A DNA stretch of 64,000 nucleotides, taken from the NCBI RefSeq assembly GCF_003987655.1, contig NZ_NGKC01000005.1:102433-166432 (forward strand), given 5' to 3'. The notes beneath the pieces are model-generated. The model saw only the letters and a list, made by a program, of their open reading frames with translations, did not search any database and was not told where the DNA came from. Shown here piece by piece: positions 30,659 to 40,288 of this stretch. This stretch comes from Vagococcus acidifermentans. GTDB taxonomy: Bacteria; Bacillota; Bacilli; Lactobacillales; Vagococcaceae. A program made the position numbers and the translations under genes. Position 1 is the stretch's first letter; each line of letters opens with the position of its first letter.

Positions 30659-33121
30659 ATGAAGAAAAAAATTGTAATCATCGGCGGAGTAGCTGGTGGC
30701 GCAACGGCAGCAACAAGATTGAGAAGGTTAAATGAAAAAGATGACATTATTTTGTTTGAAAAAGGCGAATACATTTCTTTTGCCAATTGTGGTCTTCCTT
30801 ATCATGTGGGCGGCACTATCAAAAACCGGGAGGACTTGCTGTTACAGACAGTCGACGGTATGTCAGAACAATACGGTTTGGATATCCGCAATTTTTCAGA
30901 AGTGACGGCCATCAATCCGGATAAAAAATCTGTTTCTGTCAAAAACCATCAAACAAATGAGACCTATGAGGAAACCTTTGACCAGCTGATTATCTCAACA
31001 GGAGCAAAGGCGATCGTGCCGCCTATAGACGGGCTGGATGAAGCTGACAATGTCTTTAGCCTGAGAAATATTCCTGACATGGATAACATAAAAAAATATA
31101 TCGCAGATAAGCAAGTCAAAGAAGCTGCCATTATCGGTGGCGGTTTTATCGGGCTGGAGATGATGGAAAATTTAGTTGAATTGGGTATTCATGTCCATCT
31201 GGTGGAAATGTCTGATCAAGTCATGCCGAATATTGATTTCGAGCTGGCGCAGATTTTACATGCGCAAATCGATTTGCACGGTGTCGACCTGACATTATCG
31301 GATGGCTTGAAAGCTTTTCAACAGCAAGGGAAGAAATTACTCTTAAATAGCGGTAAAACTATTTCAGCTGATATGACAATCTTGTCAATCGGTGTCGCTC
31401 CGGAAAGCACACTGGCTAAAGAAGCCGGCATCGAACTAGGCTTACGGGGATCAATCAAAGTCAATGATAAGCTGGAAACGAGTATTCCGGATATTTATGC
31501 CATTGGTGATGCTATTGAAGTGACAGATTTTGTCAATGGGCAGCCGACCCTTATTCCGCTTGCCTGGCCGGCCAATCGACAAGGGCGGCTGGTTGCAGAT
31601 ATCATTAACGGCATTGACGCAGTTTATCAGGGAACCCAAGGCACGTCAGCCGCGAAAATCTTTGAACTGACGGCAGCTTCCACAGGAAATTCGGAGAAAA
31701 CTCTGAAACGTTTGGGCATACCTTATCACAGTATCCATATTCACCCGAACTCTCATGCCGGGTATTATCCCGGGGCCAGTCCGATTGCGTTGAAGCTTTT
31801 ATTTGGAACAGACGGTAAAATCTTGGGTGCACAAGGCGTCGGGACGGAAGGTGTCGACAAGCGGATTGATGTCATTTCAACAGCGATGAAGTTTGGTGCC
31901 GCTGCGCCGGATTTGGCAGCTGTCGAACTGGCTTATGCCCCTCCTTACTCCAGCGCTAAAGATCCGGTCAACATGCTGGGGTATACAGCTGACAATATCA
32001 TGTCGGGAAGAGTAGAAACAGTTTCTTGGCAGGAAGTGGACCAGTTAATAGCAGAAGGTGCGTATTTACTGGATATCCGCGAAGACTTTGAACGGGCTAC
32101 TGGAGAACTGCCTAACAGTCATTTTATTCCGCTGTCACAATTAAGGCACCGCTTGGAAGAATTACCGCAAGACCAGCCGATTTATGTCTATTGCCAAGTT
32201 GGGTTGCGCGGGTATAATGCGGCGAGAATCCTGATGCAAAACGGCTTTGTTGCGAAAAATATCGATGGCGGGTACAAGACGTATAAACAGGCTCACTATC
32301 AAGTGAAGAAGAGAGAACCATTGATAGCTAAACAACCATCACCAAAAACTGCACAGAAAACCAATGAAGCCGTTGAAACCATCCAAGTAGATGCTTGCGG
32401 CTTGCAGTGTCCCGGTCCGATATTGAAAGTGAAAGAAGCCATTGATCACATGGAAGAAGGACAAAAATTAGAAATTCAGGCCAGTGACTTCGGCTTTGTT
32501 GCAGATATTGAAGCGTGGAGTAAAAATACCGGAAATACGTTAGTAGAGAACCGACTTGAGGGAAATAAAGTAAAGGCGACAATCATTAAAGGACTAGGAG
32601 CAGAAAGTCCGGTCAAAGTCCCAAACCGGCTGCCGGAAGAAGGTGTACTTCACGAAACAAAAGAAGGCGCAACGATGGTCGTTTTCAGCGGTGACATGGA
32701 TAAAGCATTGGCGTCAATGATTATTGCCAGCGGTGCAGCCGCTATGGGTAAAAAAGTCACCATCTTCTTTACCTTCTGGGGGTTAAGTATTTTGAAAAAA
32801 GAAAAAATCAAAAAAAGCGGACTGGCCAAGATGTTTGACATCATGCTGCCAAACGGAGCAACTAAGCTTCCGCTATCTAAAATGAATATGGGCGGACTCG
32901 GTGCTAAAATGATGAAATCCGTAATGAAGCAAAAGAACGTCGACCCTCTACCGGAAATGATAACTAAAGCGAATGAATTGGGTGTCAAATTTGTTGCATG
33001 TACAATGAGTATGGACATCATGGGAGTCGAACGTGCCGAGCTCTTTGACTTTGTGGAGTACGGCGGTGTTGCCGCTTATCTAGGGGATGCTGAAGGGGCA
33101 AACTTGAACTTGTTTATTTAG
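30659..33121 (+). CDS. CoA-disulfide/persulfide reductase fused to rhodanese, TusA and DsrE domains
   Basis: 820 residues in four modules. First, an FAD/NAD(P) reductase (1-450: VIIGGVAGGATAATRLRR, active Cys44 in FANCGLPYHVGG, GDAIEVTD). Second, a rhodanese domain (about 460-560) with Cys512 in YCQVGLRGYN. Third, a TusA/SirA domain (about 575-650) with the CPGP motif at Cys584. Fourth, a DsrE/F-like domain (about 665-820). Together they can accept sulfane sulfur, pass it between cysteines and reduce CoA persulfide or disulfide. Adjacent CstR and three operator dyads point to induction by hydrogen sulfide or reactive sulfur. Confidence 0.93.
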   Translation: MKKKIVIIGGVAGGATAATRLRRLNEKDDIILFEKGEYISFANCGLPYHVGGTIKNREDLLLQTVDGMSEQYGLDIRNFSEVTAINPDKKSVSVKNHQTNETYEETFDQLIISTGAKAIVPPIDGLDEADNVFSLRNIPDMDNIKKYIADKQVKEAAIIGGGFIGLEMMENLVELGIHVHLVEMSDQVMPNIDFELAQILHAQIDLHGVDLTLSDGLKAFQQQGKKLLLNSGKTISADMTILSIGVAPESTLAKEAGIELGLRGSIKVNDKLETSIPDIYAIGDAIEVTDFVNGQPTLIPLAWPANRQGRLVADIINGIDAVYQGTQGTSAAKIFELTAASTGNSEKTLKRLGIPYHSIHIHPNSHAGYYPGASPIALKLLFGTDGKILGAQGVGTEGVDKRIDVISTAMKFGAAAPDLAAVELAYAPPYSSAKDPVNMLGYTADNIMSGRVETVSWQEVDQLIAEGAYLLDIREDFERATGELPNSHFIPLSQLRHRLEELPQDQPIYVYCQVGLRGYNAARILMQNGFVAKNIDGGYKTYKQAHYQVKKREPLIAKQPSPKTAQKTNEAVETIQVDACGLQCPGPILKVKEAIDHMEEGQKLEIQASDFGFVADIEAWSKNTGNTLVENRLEGNKVKATIIKGLGAESPVKVPNRLPEEGVLHETKEGATMVVFSGDMDKALASMIIASGAAAMGKKVTIFFTFWGLSILKKEKIKKSGLAKMFDIMLPNGATKLPLSKMNMGGLGAKMMKSVMKQKNVDPLPEMITKANELGVKFVACTMSMDIMGVERAELFDFVEYGGVAAYLGDAEGANLNLFI

Positions 33122-33243
33122 CAAGGCAGATTTTGGGTGCTTCCTGGGAATCGTCTGCAACGAGTAACTCATTGCTGCGTTTTTGCCGCTTATGATGAAA
33201 TCCTATGACTTTTTTGTTATGTTTTACAATTCAGGTTTTGAAA

Positions 33244-33276
33244 AAGGAACGACATCGTTTTATGATGTCGTTCCTT
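33244..33276. terminator. Bidirectional terminator
   Basis: A 13-bp perfect stem, AAGGAACGACATC / GATGTCGTTCCTT, with a seven-base loop. It lies between the converging fusion gene and serine dehydratase gene. Confidence 0.75.
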
Positions 33277-33325
33277 AATTTGTGTTGCATAGGCCGGTGT
33301 GTGGCAAACACCTTTTTCTGTCTTA

Positions 33326-34912
33326 TTATGAACAGCACCCCATTGCGCATCCTAATTGCTCTGCAATTTTTAACCCGCTTTTTGTTTGAGCCAGTCCTGC
33401 TAAACCAGTACATCTTAATTCAGAAGGAATCATTCGGCCGACTTTATTGAAACTGTCAATCGTTTCGTCCAGCGGGATAACCACGTCAAATCCAGCTAAT
33501 GACATATTAGCTGCTCCTAACGCATTTAAACCGCACATAACATTTTTTCCTAGGCAAGGCACTTCCACTCTCATGGCGACAGGGTCGCAAACCATTCCGA
33601 AAACATTTTGTAAAGCCATAGATGCCGCATCCACGGCCTGTTGAATAGTGCCGCCCATCAATTGTACCAGTGCTCCAGCTGTCATACCTGATCCCGACCC
33701 GCACTCCGCCTGACATCCGGCTACTTCAGCTGCAAATGTAGCATATTCTGCAATAAAAACGCCAATCATGCCGGACGCAAGTATAGCACGGACCAGCTCA
33801 TCTTTCGACTTATGGTAATATTCACTCACTGCAATAACAGTCCCCGGCAGTGCGCCGCATGAGCCTGCCGTCGGAGCAGCAACAAAAACATGCATTGAAC
33901 TTTTGACTTCCATCATTGCGGAAATATAACCAATAATTTGGGCATTCAAATCGCCGCCAATCATCTTGTCACGTGCTTCAAGTATTTTATGAGACTGGTA
34001 GCCTAAGATTCGGTCATCATAGCTGGTGCCGGCTACCCCTGTTTTAATTCCCTCAGTCATAATATCAACGATCCGCACCGCTTTTTGATATACCTCGTCC
34101 TCAGAAATATTCCCGCGAACGCTTTCATATCTTAGCGCCATATCCGCTAAGTCGAGATTTTCCTTGTTGGCGATGTCAATCATTTCTTCAGCCGTATAGA
34201 AAGGAAGATGAGGGACCTTCTGTGACATGACCGGCAGTACTGGATCAAATGCGATAACCGACTCGACAGTCATCTGCTCAGATAACCAAGCCAATTTTTC
34301 ATCCTCAATTGGCTGATGTGTTTTAATATTTAGCACTGTCTGCTTACCTGCTTGATGTATTGACACGGAACAGAATTTGTCAATGTTTTGTTCCAGCAGA
34401 CTGTCCATCTCACTGTCTGAAATAGACACATCATGCCCAAAAATCAGCGTCTCATAAAAACCGCCCTGAATAGAAACAGCTGCCCCATTAATTTCGGTAA
34501 ACTCAATCATGCCGCCGCCAACTGACAAGGCTGTAGCATCAACGCTTTCATCTTGATCTGATTTGATAGTCATCTTGTATGTATTAGGGTGGGTTGCACC
34601 ATAAGGAACGATTCTAAAATTGACTTCCATCCCGTTATTTTGTGCGATGGTGATGGAGTTAAGCAAATCTTTATCAGTTGGATCCATGCCAAGCAACCCG
34701 CCGACTAAACCGACATCTGAACACTGACCGATATAACTCGCTGCTAACGACCCTTCAGGATCAAAATCAGCCTGAAAGAAGATGATATTCCCTTTTACCA
34801 TCTGAGCCAAAGCACGTCCAATCCTAACCGAGGCTGCTGTATGTGAGCTTGATGGTCCTACCATGACCGGACCCAATACATCATTGAAAATGCTTGCATG
34901 TTCTTTAACCAT
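33326..34912 (-). CDS. L-serine dehydratase, single-chain iron-sulfur type
   Basis: 528 residues. The N-terminal part is the beta domain (VLGPVMVGPSSSHTAASVRIG); the C-terminal part (from about 230) is the alpha domain, with APTAGSCGALPG and cysteines in GMVCDPVAM, EVPCLGKNVMCG and the CAMGCCS tail. The enzyme deaminates serine to pyruvate with a [4Fe-4S] cluster. Many Firmicutes encode the two domains separately, so the fusion is notable. ATG at 34912 has GGAGGT eight bases upstream. It is the second gene of an operon with an ornithine-cyclodeaminase-like gene. Confidence 0.92.
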   Translation of the reverse strand: MVKEHASIFNDVLGPVMVGPSSSHTAASVRIGRALAQMVKGNIIFFQADFDPEGSLAASYIGQCSDVGLVGGLLGMDPTDKDLLNSITIAQNNGMEVNFRIVPYGATHPNTYKMTIKSDQDESVDATALSVGGGMIEFTEINGAAVSIQGGFYETLIFGHDVSISDSEMDSLLEQNIDKFCSVSIHQAGKQTVLNIKTHQPIEDEKLAWLSEQMTVESVIAFDPVLPVMSQKVPHLPFYTAEEMIDIANKENLDLADMALRYESVRGNISEDEVYQKAVRIVDIMTEGIKTGVAGTSYDDRILGYQSHKILEARDKMIGGDLNAQIIGYISAMMEVKSSMHVFVAAPTAGSCGALPGTVIAVSEYYHKSKDELVRAILASGMIGVFIAEYATFAAEVAGCQAECGSGSGMTAGALVQLMGGTIQQAVDAASMALQNVFGMVCDPVAMRVEVPCLGKNVMCGLNALGAANMSLAGFDVVIPLDETIDSFNKVGRMIPSELRCTGLAGLAQTKSGLKIAEQLGCAMGCCS

Positions 34913-35064
34913 TATCAAAGACCTCCTTCATTTTTTCAAAAGTCGCTGCTGATTATGTAGTGGTGCAATCTTTCAGCAGTAAATTTCCCTTCCCGAATTT
35001 GCAAACAAGATTTACCACACCTTAAACATCATACGCTTTCGCTATCGTCCTACTTATCAAAAAG

Positions 35065-36051
35065 TTAAGACCATTCTGTCCCGACATGTTGTTCTCGTGC
35101 TTTATCAACAATCGTTTTAGCAGTTACCAAATCTTGTGTTCCGATGCCGACTGTTTTAAAAACAATGATTTCTTGCTCATTTTCACGGCCAACCAGATTG
35201 CCGAGTAAAACTTCCCCGATATCTCCGGTAAAATCATCCTTGGAGATGATGCCTTTTTCCAACGGAATCAAAATATCGCCGGCTTCTGACAAGACGGCTT
35301 CCTCTGAATCGAAATAAATTTTGGAAGCTCTTTCCAAAATAACAGGATCCATCTCTTGCATGTCGGGCTGGTATGAGCCGACGCAACTGACAGTCGCACC
35401 TTCTTTAACTTTTGTCCCATCGAAAACAGGTTTAGTAGAAGGCGTGACTGTAACGATCACATCTGCACCTGTAATGGCTTCATCAGAAGATGCGGCAGGA
35501 ATGATTCGTGTGCCATAATGAGCTAATTCTTCAGACATTTTTTCTGAAAATTCTTTTGTCCGTTCATAGTTTAAGTCGTAAACACGCACAACCTCAAGCT
35601 TTCTTGTACACAGCATCGCTTCCAATTGAGTCGCAGCTTGCCCGCCAGTTCCAATCAAAGCGCCTTCTTTGGCATCTTTACGTGCGAACAATTCCAAAGC
35701 CACTCCAGAAGCTGCACCTGTTCTTAACTGTGTGACATACGTTCCGTCCAATAATGCGTTGACTATTCCTGTTTCCCCGTCAATCAATAAAACTTGTGCA
35801 GGAGCAGAAGGCAATCCTTTATCAATATTTTTCGGGAAAATGTTGACTACTTTTAAGGCAGCTGCGTCTAACTCTTCTACATACGCCGGCATGAATAAAA
35901 ATGTGCCTTCCTGTTTCTCTGATACAATCTGTGTTCGTAACGGTACATCGCTTTTTCCTTGAGTAAACAATGTAAATGCCTGCTTATCAGCCTCAATAGC
36001 ATCTTTCATAGAAAAGACTTGTTTGATATCATTTCTTGACAATAACAACAT
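35065..36051 (-). CDS. Ornithine cyclodeaminase/mu-crystallin family protein
   Basis: 328 residues. The N-terminal substrate domain has the PLRTQIV Arg, and the NAD-binding Rossmann domain has GALIGTGGQA near 130 and VIVTVTPS near 200. Members deaminate ornithine to proline, reduce cyclic imines or act as alanine dehydrogenases; the sequence does not decide. GGAGG lies nine bases before the ATG. It is upstream of L-serine dehydratase on the same strand with about 150 bases between, which suggests joint amino-acid catabolism. Confidence 0.85.
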   Translation of the reverse strand: MLLLSRNDIKQVFSMKDAIEADKQAFTLFTQGKSDVPLRTQIVSEKQEGTFLFMPAYVEELDAAALKVVNIFPKNIDKGLPSAPAQVLLIDGETGIVNALLDGTYVTQLRTGAASGVALELFARKDAKEGALIGTGGQAATQLEAMLCTRKLEVVRVYDLNYERTKEFSEKMSEELAHYGTRIIPAASSDEAITGADVIVTVTPSTKPVFDGTKVKEGATVSCVGSYQPDMQEMDPVILERASKIYFDSEEAVLSEAGDILIPLEKGIISKDDFTGDIGEVLLGNLVGRENEQEIIVFKTVGIGTQDLVTAKTIVDKAREQHVGTEWS

Positions 36052-36608
36052 GTTAAATGACCTCCTTGTGATTTTTTGAGCAACTGTTCATAAACTGTTT
36101 TCCCCTTGAGTATAAAGTAAAAAATAGCTGAAAGCAATGTTGAACTTAAAAAGCTGGTTTTTGTATGTTAAAGATTTATAGACGTATGAAATAAAACTAA
36201 TTCTGGAAAAATGATAATAAAAATAGGTGTCATTCTACTAACAGTTGAGAGCAACATCTCAGATGTTAGCGGCTCTTTTGTTTGATTCAGATATCGGAGA
36301 TACAGGTTGTTAGCATCCCAGTATCAAACTGTTTTTTAACAATTCAAGAATGAAATGATTGCACACAATAAGATTCTTCAATGCCGAAAAACCATTCATA
36401 TTTAGAAAAAATGTTGCTATAAAATAAAAGTTCCTTTAAAAAAAAGACTAAAAAAGCCGTTTTAGTGAGCAAAAAAAATGTTTTTTAACAAATAAAATAC
36501 TATAATGTGTTTATGAAAAAACCATAATGGGTTAGGGGGTATAAAGCCTTTAAACACCACGTTAATCGAACAAAATAAAGTCGGGAAAGAAAGAAGGTAT
36601 CAATCAAT
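36052..36608. other. Intergenic region upstream of the Cna_B adhesin
   Basis: AT-rich. A hairpin with arms GAGAGC and GCTC around 36246-36278, containing an inner CATCT...AGATG stem and followed by TTTTGTTT, resembles a terminator or attenuator. A TATAAT box at 36501-36506 probably belongs to the adhesin promoter. No gene is visible. Confidence 0.5.
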
Positions 36609-39600
36609 ATGAAAAAAAATATATCAAAGTATCTGAGTTTGTTTGTTATATTAAACGCATTTATAACAACACCTTTAACTGGACTGGCGAAAACCAACGG
36701 GATAGTTGACAGTACAGAATATGCACAAACAGAAACAACCAATTCGGTTGCCGGTGCACAATCAGTTTGGACTGAAACAACAGCAACAGCGGGTTCCGTC
36801 GGACAAGAAAAAAGTGCTGAATCAACTTCCCAAAAGGCACCTGTTGAAAATGAAGGTAAACAAGTTGACACAGATGATTCCGCTACATTAAAAAGGACAC
36901 AAACTGACCGAATACAGCAGTCGGAGTTTATTCAATCGGATGAACAACAAACACGGGCACCATCGGATTCTACTTATTCACAAGATTACGGCTTAAACTT
37001 TATCGTCGATGCGAATTTATACGATTCTAATGGAAATATTGTCAAAGAAACTACAGGAAACTCAAACAATAGTGCCAAATGGGATTTTAACATACCTAGC
37101 GGATCGAATGTTAAAGCAGGAGACACCGTGACTGTGGCTGTTCCTGAAATTTTTACTATACAGAAATCTGCCGACTTTGATTTGTTGGACAGCGGCGATC
37201 ATGTCATTGGCAAAGCATCAGTCAATAAAGATACCAAAAAAATAGTAATCACATTTACTGAATATGTGGAAGAAAATACTAGGAATAATATTACGGGTAG
37301 TTTCAGTATTTTTGTGCTCTGGGACGTATCTAAAATCAAGAATGGCGCCAACAATACGATTGACTGGGGATTTAAAGAAACGAGTGTTTATCTTAAGGAA
37401 GTCGGTCCTGATACGCGGTTGTTAACAAAAAGCGGACGCTTGAGTGGAGATGACGACACTTTAATTAAGTGGACTGTTACGCTGAATAATAGCGGATTAG
37501 ATATAACAAATGCTATCTTGGAAGATACTATCGGTAACGCTCAAAATTTTATGCCGGAAACCTTGTCCATTATATTTTTTAAATCAGATGGAACCATAGA
37601 CCGTTATGAAAACGTAAATAAAACCACAGTTGATATCACCTATGACACCACAAGTTTTAAGATAGATTTTGGTGATATCCATAATAAAATTTTTATATAC
37701 TATTCGACGCGGGCGACAGATGGCGGGGCATCCAAGTTCTATTCGAATAACATTGAATTTACTGGTGACAACATTCAGCCGCAAACTTTAGAGGCGTTTA
37801 CCCCAGAGACAGGCGGGACTGGGACAGGTTATACACTAACTGATTTAATTGTAAAAAAAGTATGGGATGACAGTGATGACCAAGATGGCATACGTCCTGA
37901 AGATGTGGCAGTTCAATTGTATAAAGACGGCGAAGAAGAAGGAAGCCCTGTCGCTCTCAATAGTAATAATTCGTGGACGACATCATTTCATAACTTGGAT
38001 ATTAACGCTAAATATATAGCTAAAGAAATTAATGTGCCGGCCGGATACACGGAGAACTATGATATTACCATTGATGCCGACGGAGTGGGAGTCATTACGG
38101 TAACCAACAGTCACACACCTGAGGTCACGACAATCACAGGCAGCAAGGTCTGGGATGATCACGATAACCAAGACGGCAAGCGTCCGGAGTCGATTACGGT
38201 GAACCTGCTGGCCAACGGGCAAGTCGCAGCGAGTAAAGACGTCACGGCAGCCGATGGCTGGACATATGGATTTACAGATGTCCCGCAGTATCAGGCCGGT
38301 GAAGCCATCCGCTACACGGTAACCGAAAATGAGGTATCAGGCTACACGACCAGCATTGACGGCACAACAATCACTAACAGCTACACACCGGGTAAAACCA
38401 GTGTGACGGTCACAAAGGCCTGGGCAGACAACAACAATCAAGACGGCATGCGTCCAAACAGTATCCAAGTCCAGCTGTATGCCGACGGCAAAGCAGCCGG
38501 TGAACCGGTGACGTTAGCCGAACAGACAGATTGGACGTATACCTGGACAGACTTGGACCAAAAAGCCGGCGGTAAAGACATCAGTTACACGGTCAAAGAA
38601 ATAACCGAAGTGGCAGGCTATACAACAGTCATTGATGATACAGACAAGGGCAATATCGTGATAACCAACAGCCACACACCTGAAGTCACCACAATCACAG
38701 GCAGCAAGGTCTGGGATGATCACGATAACCAAGACGGCAAGCGTCCGGAGTCGATTACGGTGAACCTGCTGGCCAACGGGCAAGTCGCAGCGAGTAAAGA
38801 CGTCACGGCAGCCGACGGCTGGGCATATGAATTTACAAATGTCCCGCAGTATCAGGCCGGTGAAGCCATCCGCTACACAGTAACCGAAAATGAGGTATCA
38901 GGCTACACGACCAGCATTGACGGCACAACCATCACTAACAGCTACACACCAGGGAAAACCAGTGTGACGGTCACAAAGGCTTGGGAAGACAACAACAATC
39001 AAGACGGCAAGCGTCCAGACAGTGTCCAAGTCCAGCTGTATGCCGACGGCAAAGCAGCCGGTGAACCGGTGACGTTAGCCGAACAGACAGCTTGGACGTA
39101 TACCTGGACAGACTTAGACCAAAAAGCCGGCGGTCAAGACATCAGTTACACAGTCAAAGAAGTGACCGAAGTGGCAGGCTATACAACAGTCATTGATGAT
39201 ACAGACAAGGGCAATATCGTGATAACCAACAGCCACACACCTGAGGTCACCACAATCACAGGCAGCAAGGTCTGGGATGATCACGATAACCAAGACGGCA
39301 AGCGTCCGGAGTCGATCACGGTGAACCTGCTGGCCAACGGGCAAGTCGCAGCGAGTAAAGACGTCACGGCAGCCGACGGCTGGACATATGAGTTTACAGA
39401 TGTCCCGCAGTATCAAGCCGGTGAAGCCATCCGTTACACAGTAACCGAAAATGAGGTATCAGGCTACACGACCAGCATTGACGGCACAACCATCACTAAC
39501 AGCTACACACCGGGTAAAACCAGTGTGACGGTCACAAAGGCCTGGGCAGACAACAACAATCAAGACGGCAAGCGTCCAGACAGTGTCCAAGTCCAGCTGT

Positions 39601-40004
39601 ATGCCGACGGCAAAGCAGCCGGTGAACCGGTGACGTTAGCCGACCAGACAGCTTGGACGTATACTTGGACAGACTTGGACCAAAAAGTCGGCGGTAAAGA
39701 CATCAGTTACACGGTCAAAGAAATAACTAAAGTGGCAGGCTATACAACAGTCATTGATGATACGGACAAAGGAAATATTATTATCACTAATATTCACACA
39801 ACAAAGTTAACAAATCCCGGTCTGGATTCCGGTTTGGATTCTAAAAAATCCAACAATGGCAATCCAAAAGTGACTCCTTCAAATAAAACAAGTGTATTGC
39901 CGAAAACTGGAGAAGAAGCAACATTAATACCTGTATTATCAGGGATTTTATTGTCAGGATTTATTGCTTTTACAATGATAAAACGAAAAAAAACTGAACA
40001 ATAA
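36609..40004 (+). CDS. LPXTG-anchored MSCRAMM-like adhesin with seven Cna_B repeats
   Basis: 1131 residues: signal peptide (1-28), a Thr/Ser/Gln-rich segment to about 120, a two-part adhesin region (about 125-405) resembling the N2/N3 fold of Sdr/Cna fibrinogen or collagen binders (TFTEYVEENTRNNITG), then seven Cna_B domains. The first is unique; six alternate in type (TGSKVWDDHDNQDGKRP, then VTKAWADNNNQDGKRP). Each has a Lys near its start, a YTVxE E-box and a terminal TNS Asn, so self-formed isopeptide bonds are likely. LPKTG at about 1097-1101, a hydrophobic stretch and KRKK complete the sortase signal. GAAAGAAGG precedes the ATG. Confidence 0.92.
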   Translation: MKKNISKYLSLFVILNAFITTPLTGLAKTNGIVDSTEYAQTETTNSVAGAQSVWTETTATAGSVGQEKSAESTSQKAPVENEGKQVDTDDSATLKRTQTDRIQQSEFIQSDEQQTRAPSDSTYSQDYGLNFIVDANLYDSNGNIVKETTGNSNNSAKWDFNIPSGSNVKAGDTVTVAVPEIFTIQKSADFDLLDSGDHVIGKASVNKDTKKIVITFTEYVEENTRNNITGSFSIFVLWDVSKIKNGANNTIDWGFKETSVYLKEVGPDTRLLTKSGRLSGDDDTLIKWTVTLNNSGLDITNAILEDTIGNAQNFMPETLSIIFFKSDGTIDRYENVNKTTVDITYDTTSFKIDFGDIHNKIFIYYSTRATDGGASKFYSNNIEFTGDNIQPQTLEAFTPETGGTGTGYTLTDLIVKKVWDDSDDQDGIRPEDVAVQLYKDGEEEGSPVALNSNNSWTTSFHNLDINAKYIAKEINVPAGYTENYDITIDADGVGVITVTNSHTPEVTTITGSKVWDDHDNQDGKRPESITVNLLANGQVAASKDVTAADGWTYGFTDVPQYQAGEAIRYTVTENEVSGYTTSIDGTTITNSYTPGKTSVTVTKAWADNNNQDGMRPNSIQVQLYADGKAAGEPVTLAEQTDWTYTWTDLDQKAGGKDISYTVKEITEVAGYTTVIDDTDKGNIVITNSHTPEVTTITGSKVWDDHDNQDGKRPESITVNLLANGQVAASKDVTAADGWAYEFTNVPQYQAGEAIRYTVTENEVSGYTTSIDGTTITNSYTPGKTSVTVTKAWEDNNNQDGKRPDSVQVQLYADGKAAGEPVTLAEQTAWTYTWTDLDQKAGGQDISYTVKEVTEVAGYTTVIDDTDKGNIVITNSHTPEVTTITGSKVWDDHDNQDGKRPESITVNLLANGQVAASKDVTAADGWTYEFTDVPQYQAGEAIRYTVTENEVSGYTTSIDGTTITNSYTPGKTSVTVTKAWADNNNQDGKRPDSVQVQLYADGKAAGEPVTLADQTAWTYTWTDLDQKVGGKDISYTVKEITKVAGYTTVIDDTDKGNIIITNIHTTKLTNPGLDSGLDSKKSNNGNPKVTPSNKTSVLPKTGEEATLIPVLSGILLSGFIAFTMIKRKKTEQ
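38118..39800 (+). repeat. Three tandem 561-bp repeats in the adhesin gene
   Basis: The unit beginning CCTGAGGTCAC recurs at 38118, 38679 and 39240, exactly 561 bases apart. It encodes a 187-residue pair of Cna_B domains. Copies are nearly identical in DNA, including synonymous positions, which implies recent duplication or ongoing gene conversion; the last part of copy three diverges. Confidence 0.95.
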
Positions 40005-40012
40005 TCATCCGC

Positions 40013-40053
40013 AAAAAAGGACAAGCAAAAGTTACTTTGCTTGTCCTTTTTTT
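40013..40053 (+). terminator. Terminator of the adhesin gene
   Basis: AAAAAAGGACAAGCAAA pairs with TTTGCTTGTCCTTTTTTT across a short loop. Confidence 0.95.
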
Positions 40054-40255
40054 ATTCTTCTTCGGAGAATTGTCCGTCTTTAAAAGGAGCTGTGCTTCTT
40101 CCAGAGAACAGTTATTTGCGGCAGATGAAAAGGTATAGGAAGATTTTAATAAGTGGCTGAAATATCAAAATTCTAGCTAATTCATAAATATTTATAAAAA
40201 AACCACCAATAATTTATATAAAACTCTTTAAAAATTACGCTATATTTAACATGTC

Positions 40256-40273
40256 TTAAAAAGCGCTTACAAA
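40256..40273 (+). promoter_or_regulatory. cre (CcpA) site upstream of the GH101 operon
   Basis: TTAAAAAGCGCTTACAAA; read on the other strand it contains TGTAAGCGCTTTTT, a near-consensus cre. It lies about ten bases after a TATATT box (40241-40246), where bound CcpA would block transcription. Confidence 0.7.
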
Positions 40274-40288
40274 TTTTGGAGGTTGGAA

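Noticed and set aside
37983..39416. Antisense open frames in the adhesin repeats
   Set aside because: They recur with the same period as the sense repeats, lack ribosome sites and arise from codon bias of the real gene.
38118..39800. Regular repeats considered as a CRISPR or satellite array
   Set aside because: The repeats are in frame within one long gene and encode Cna_B domain pairs; units of 561 bases have no spacers.
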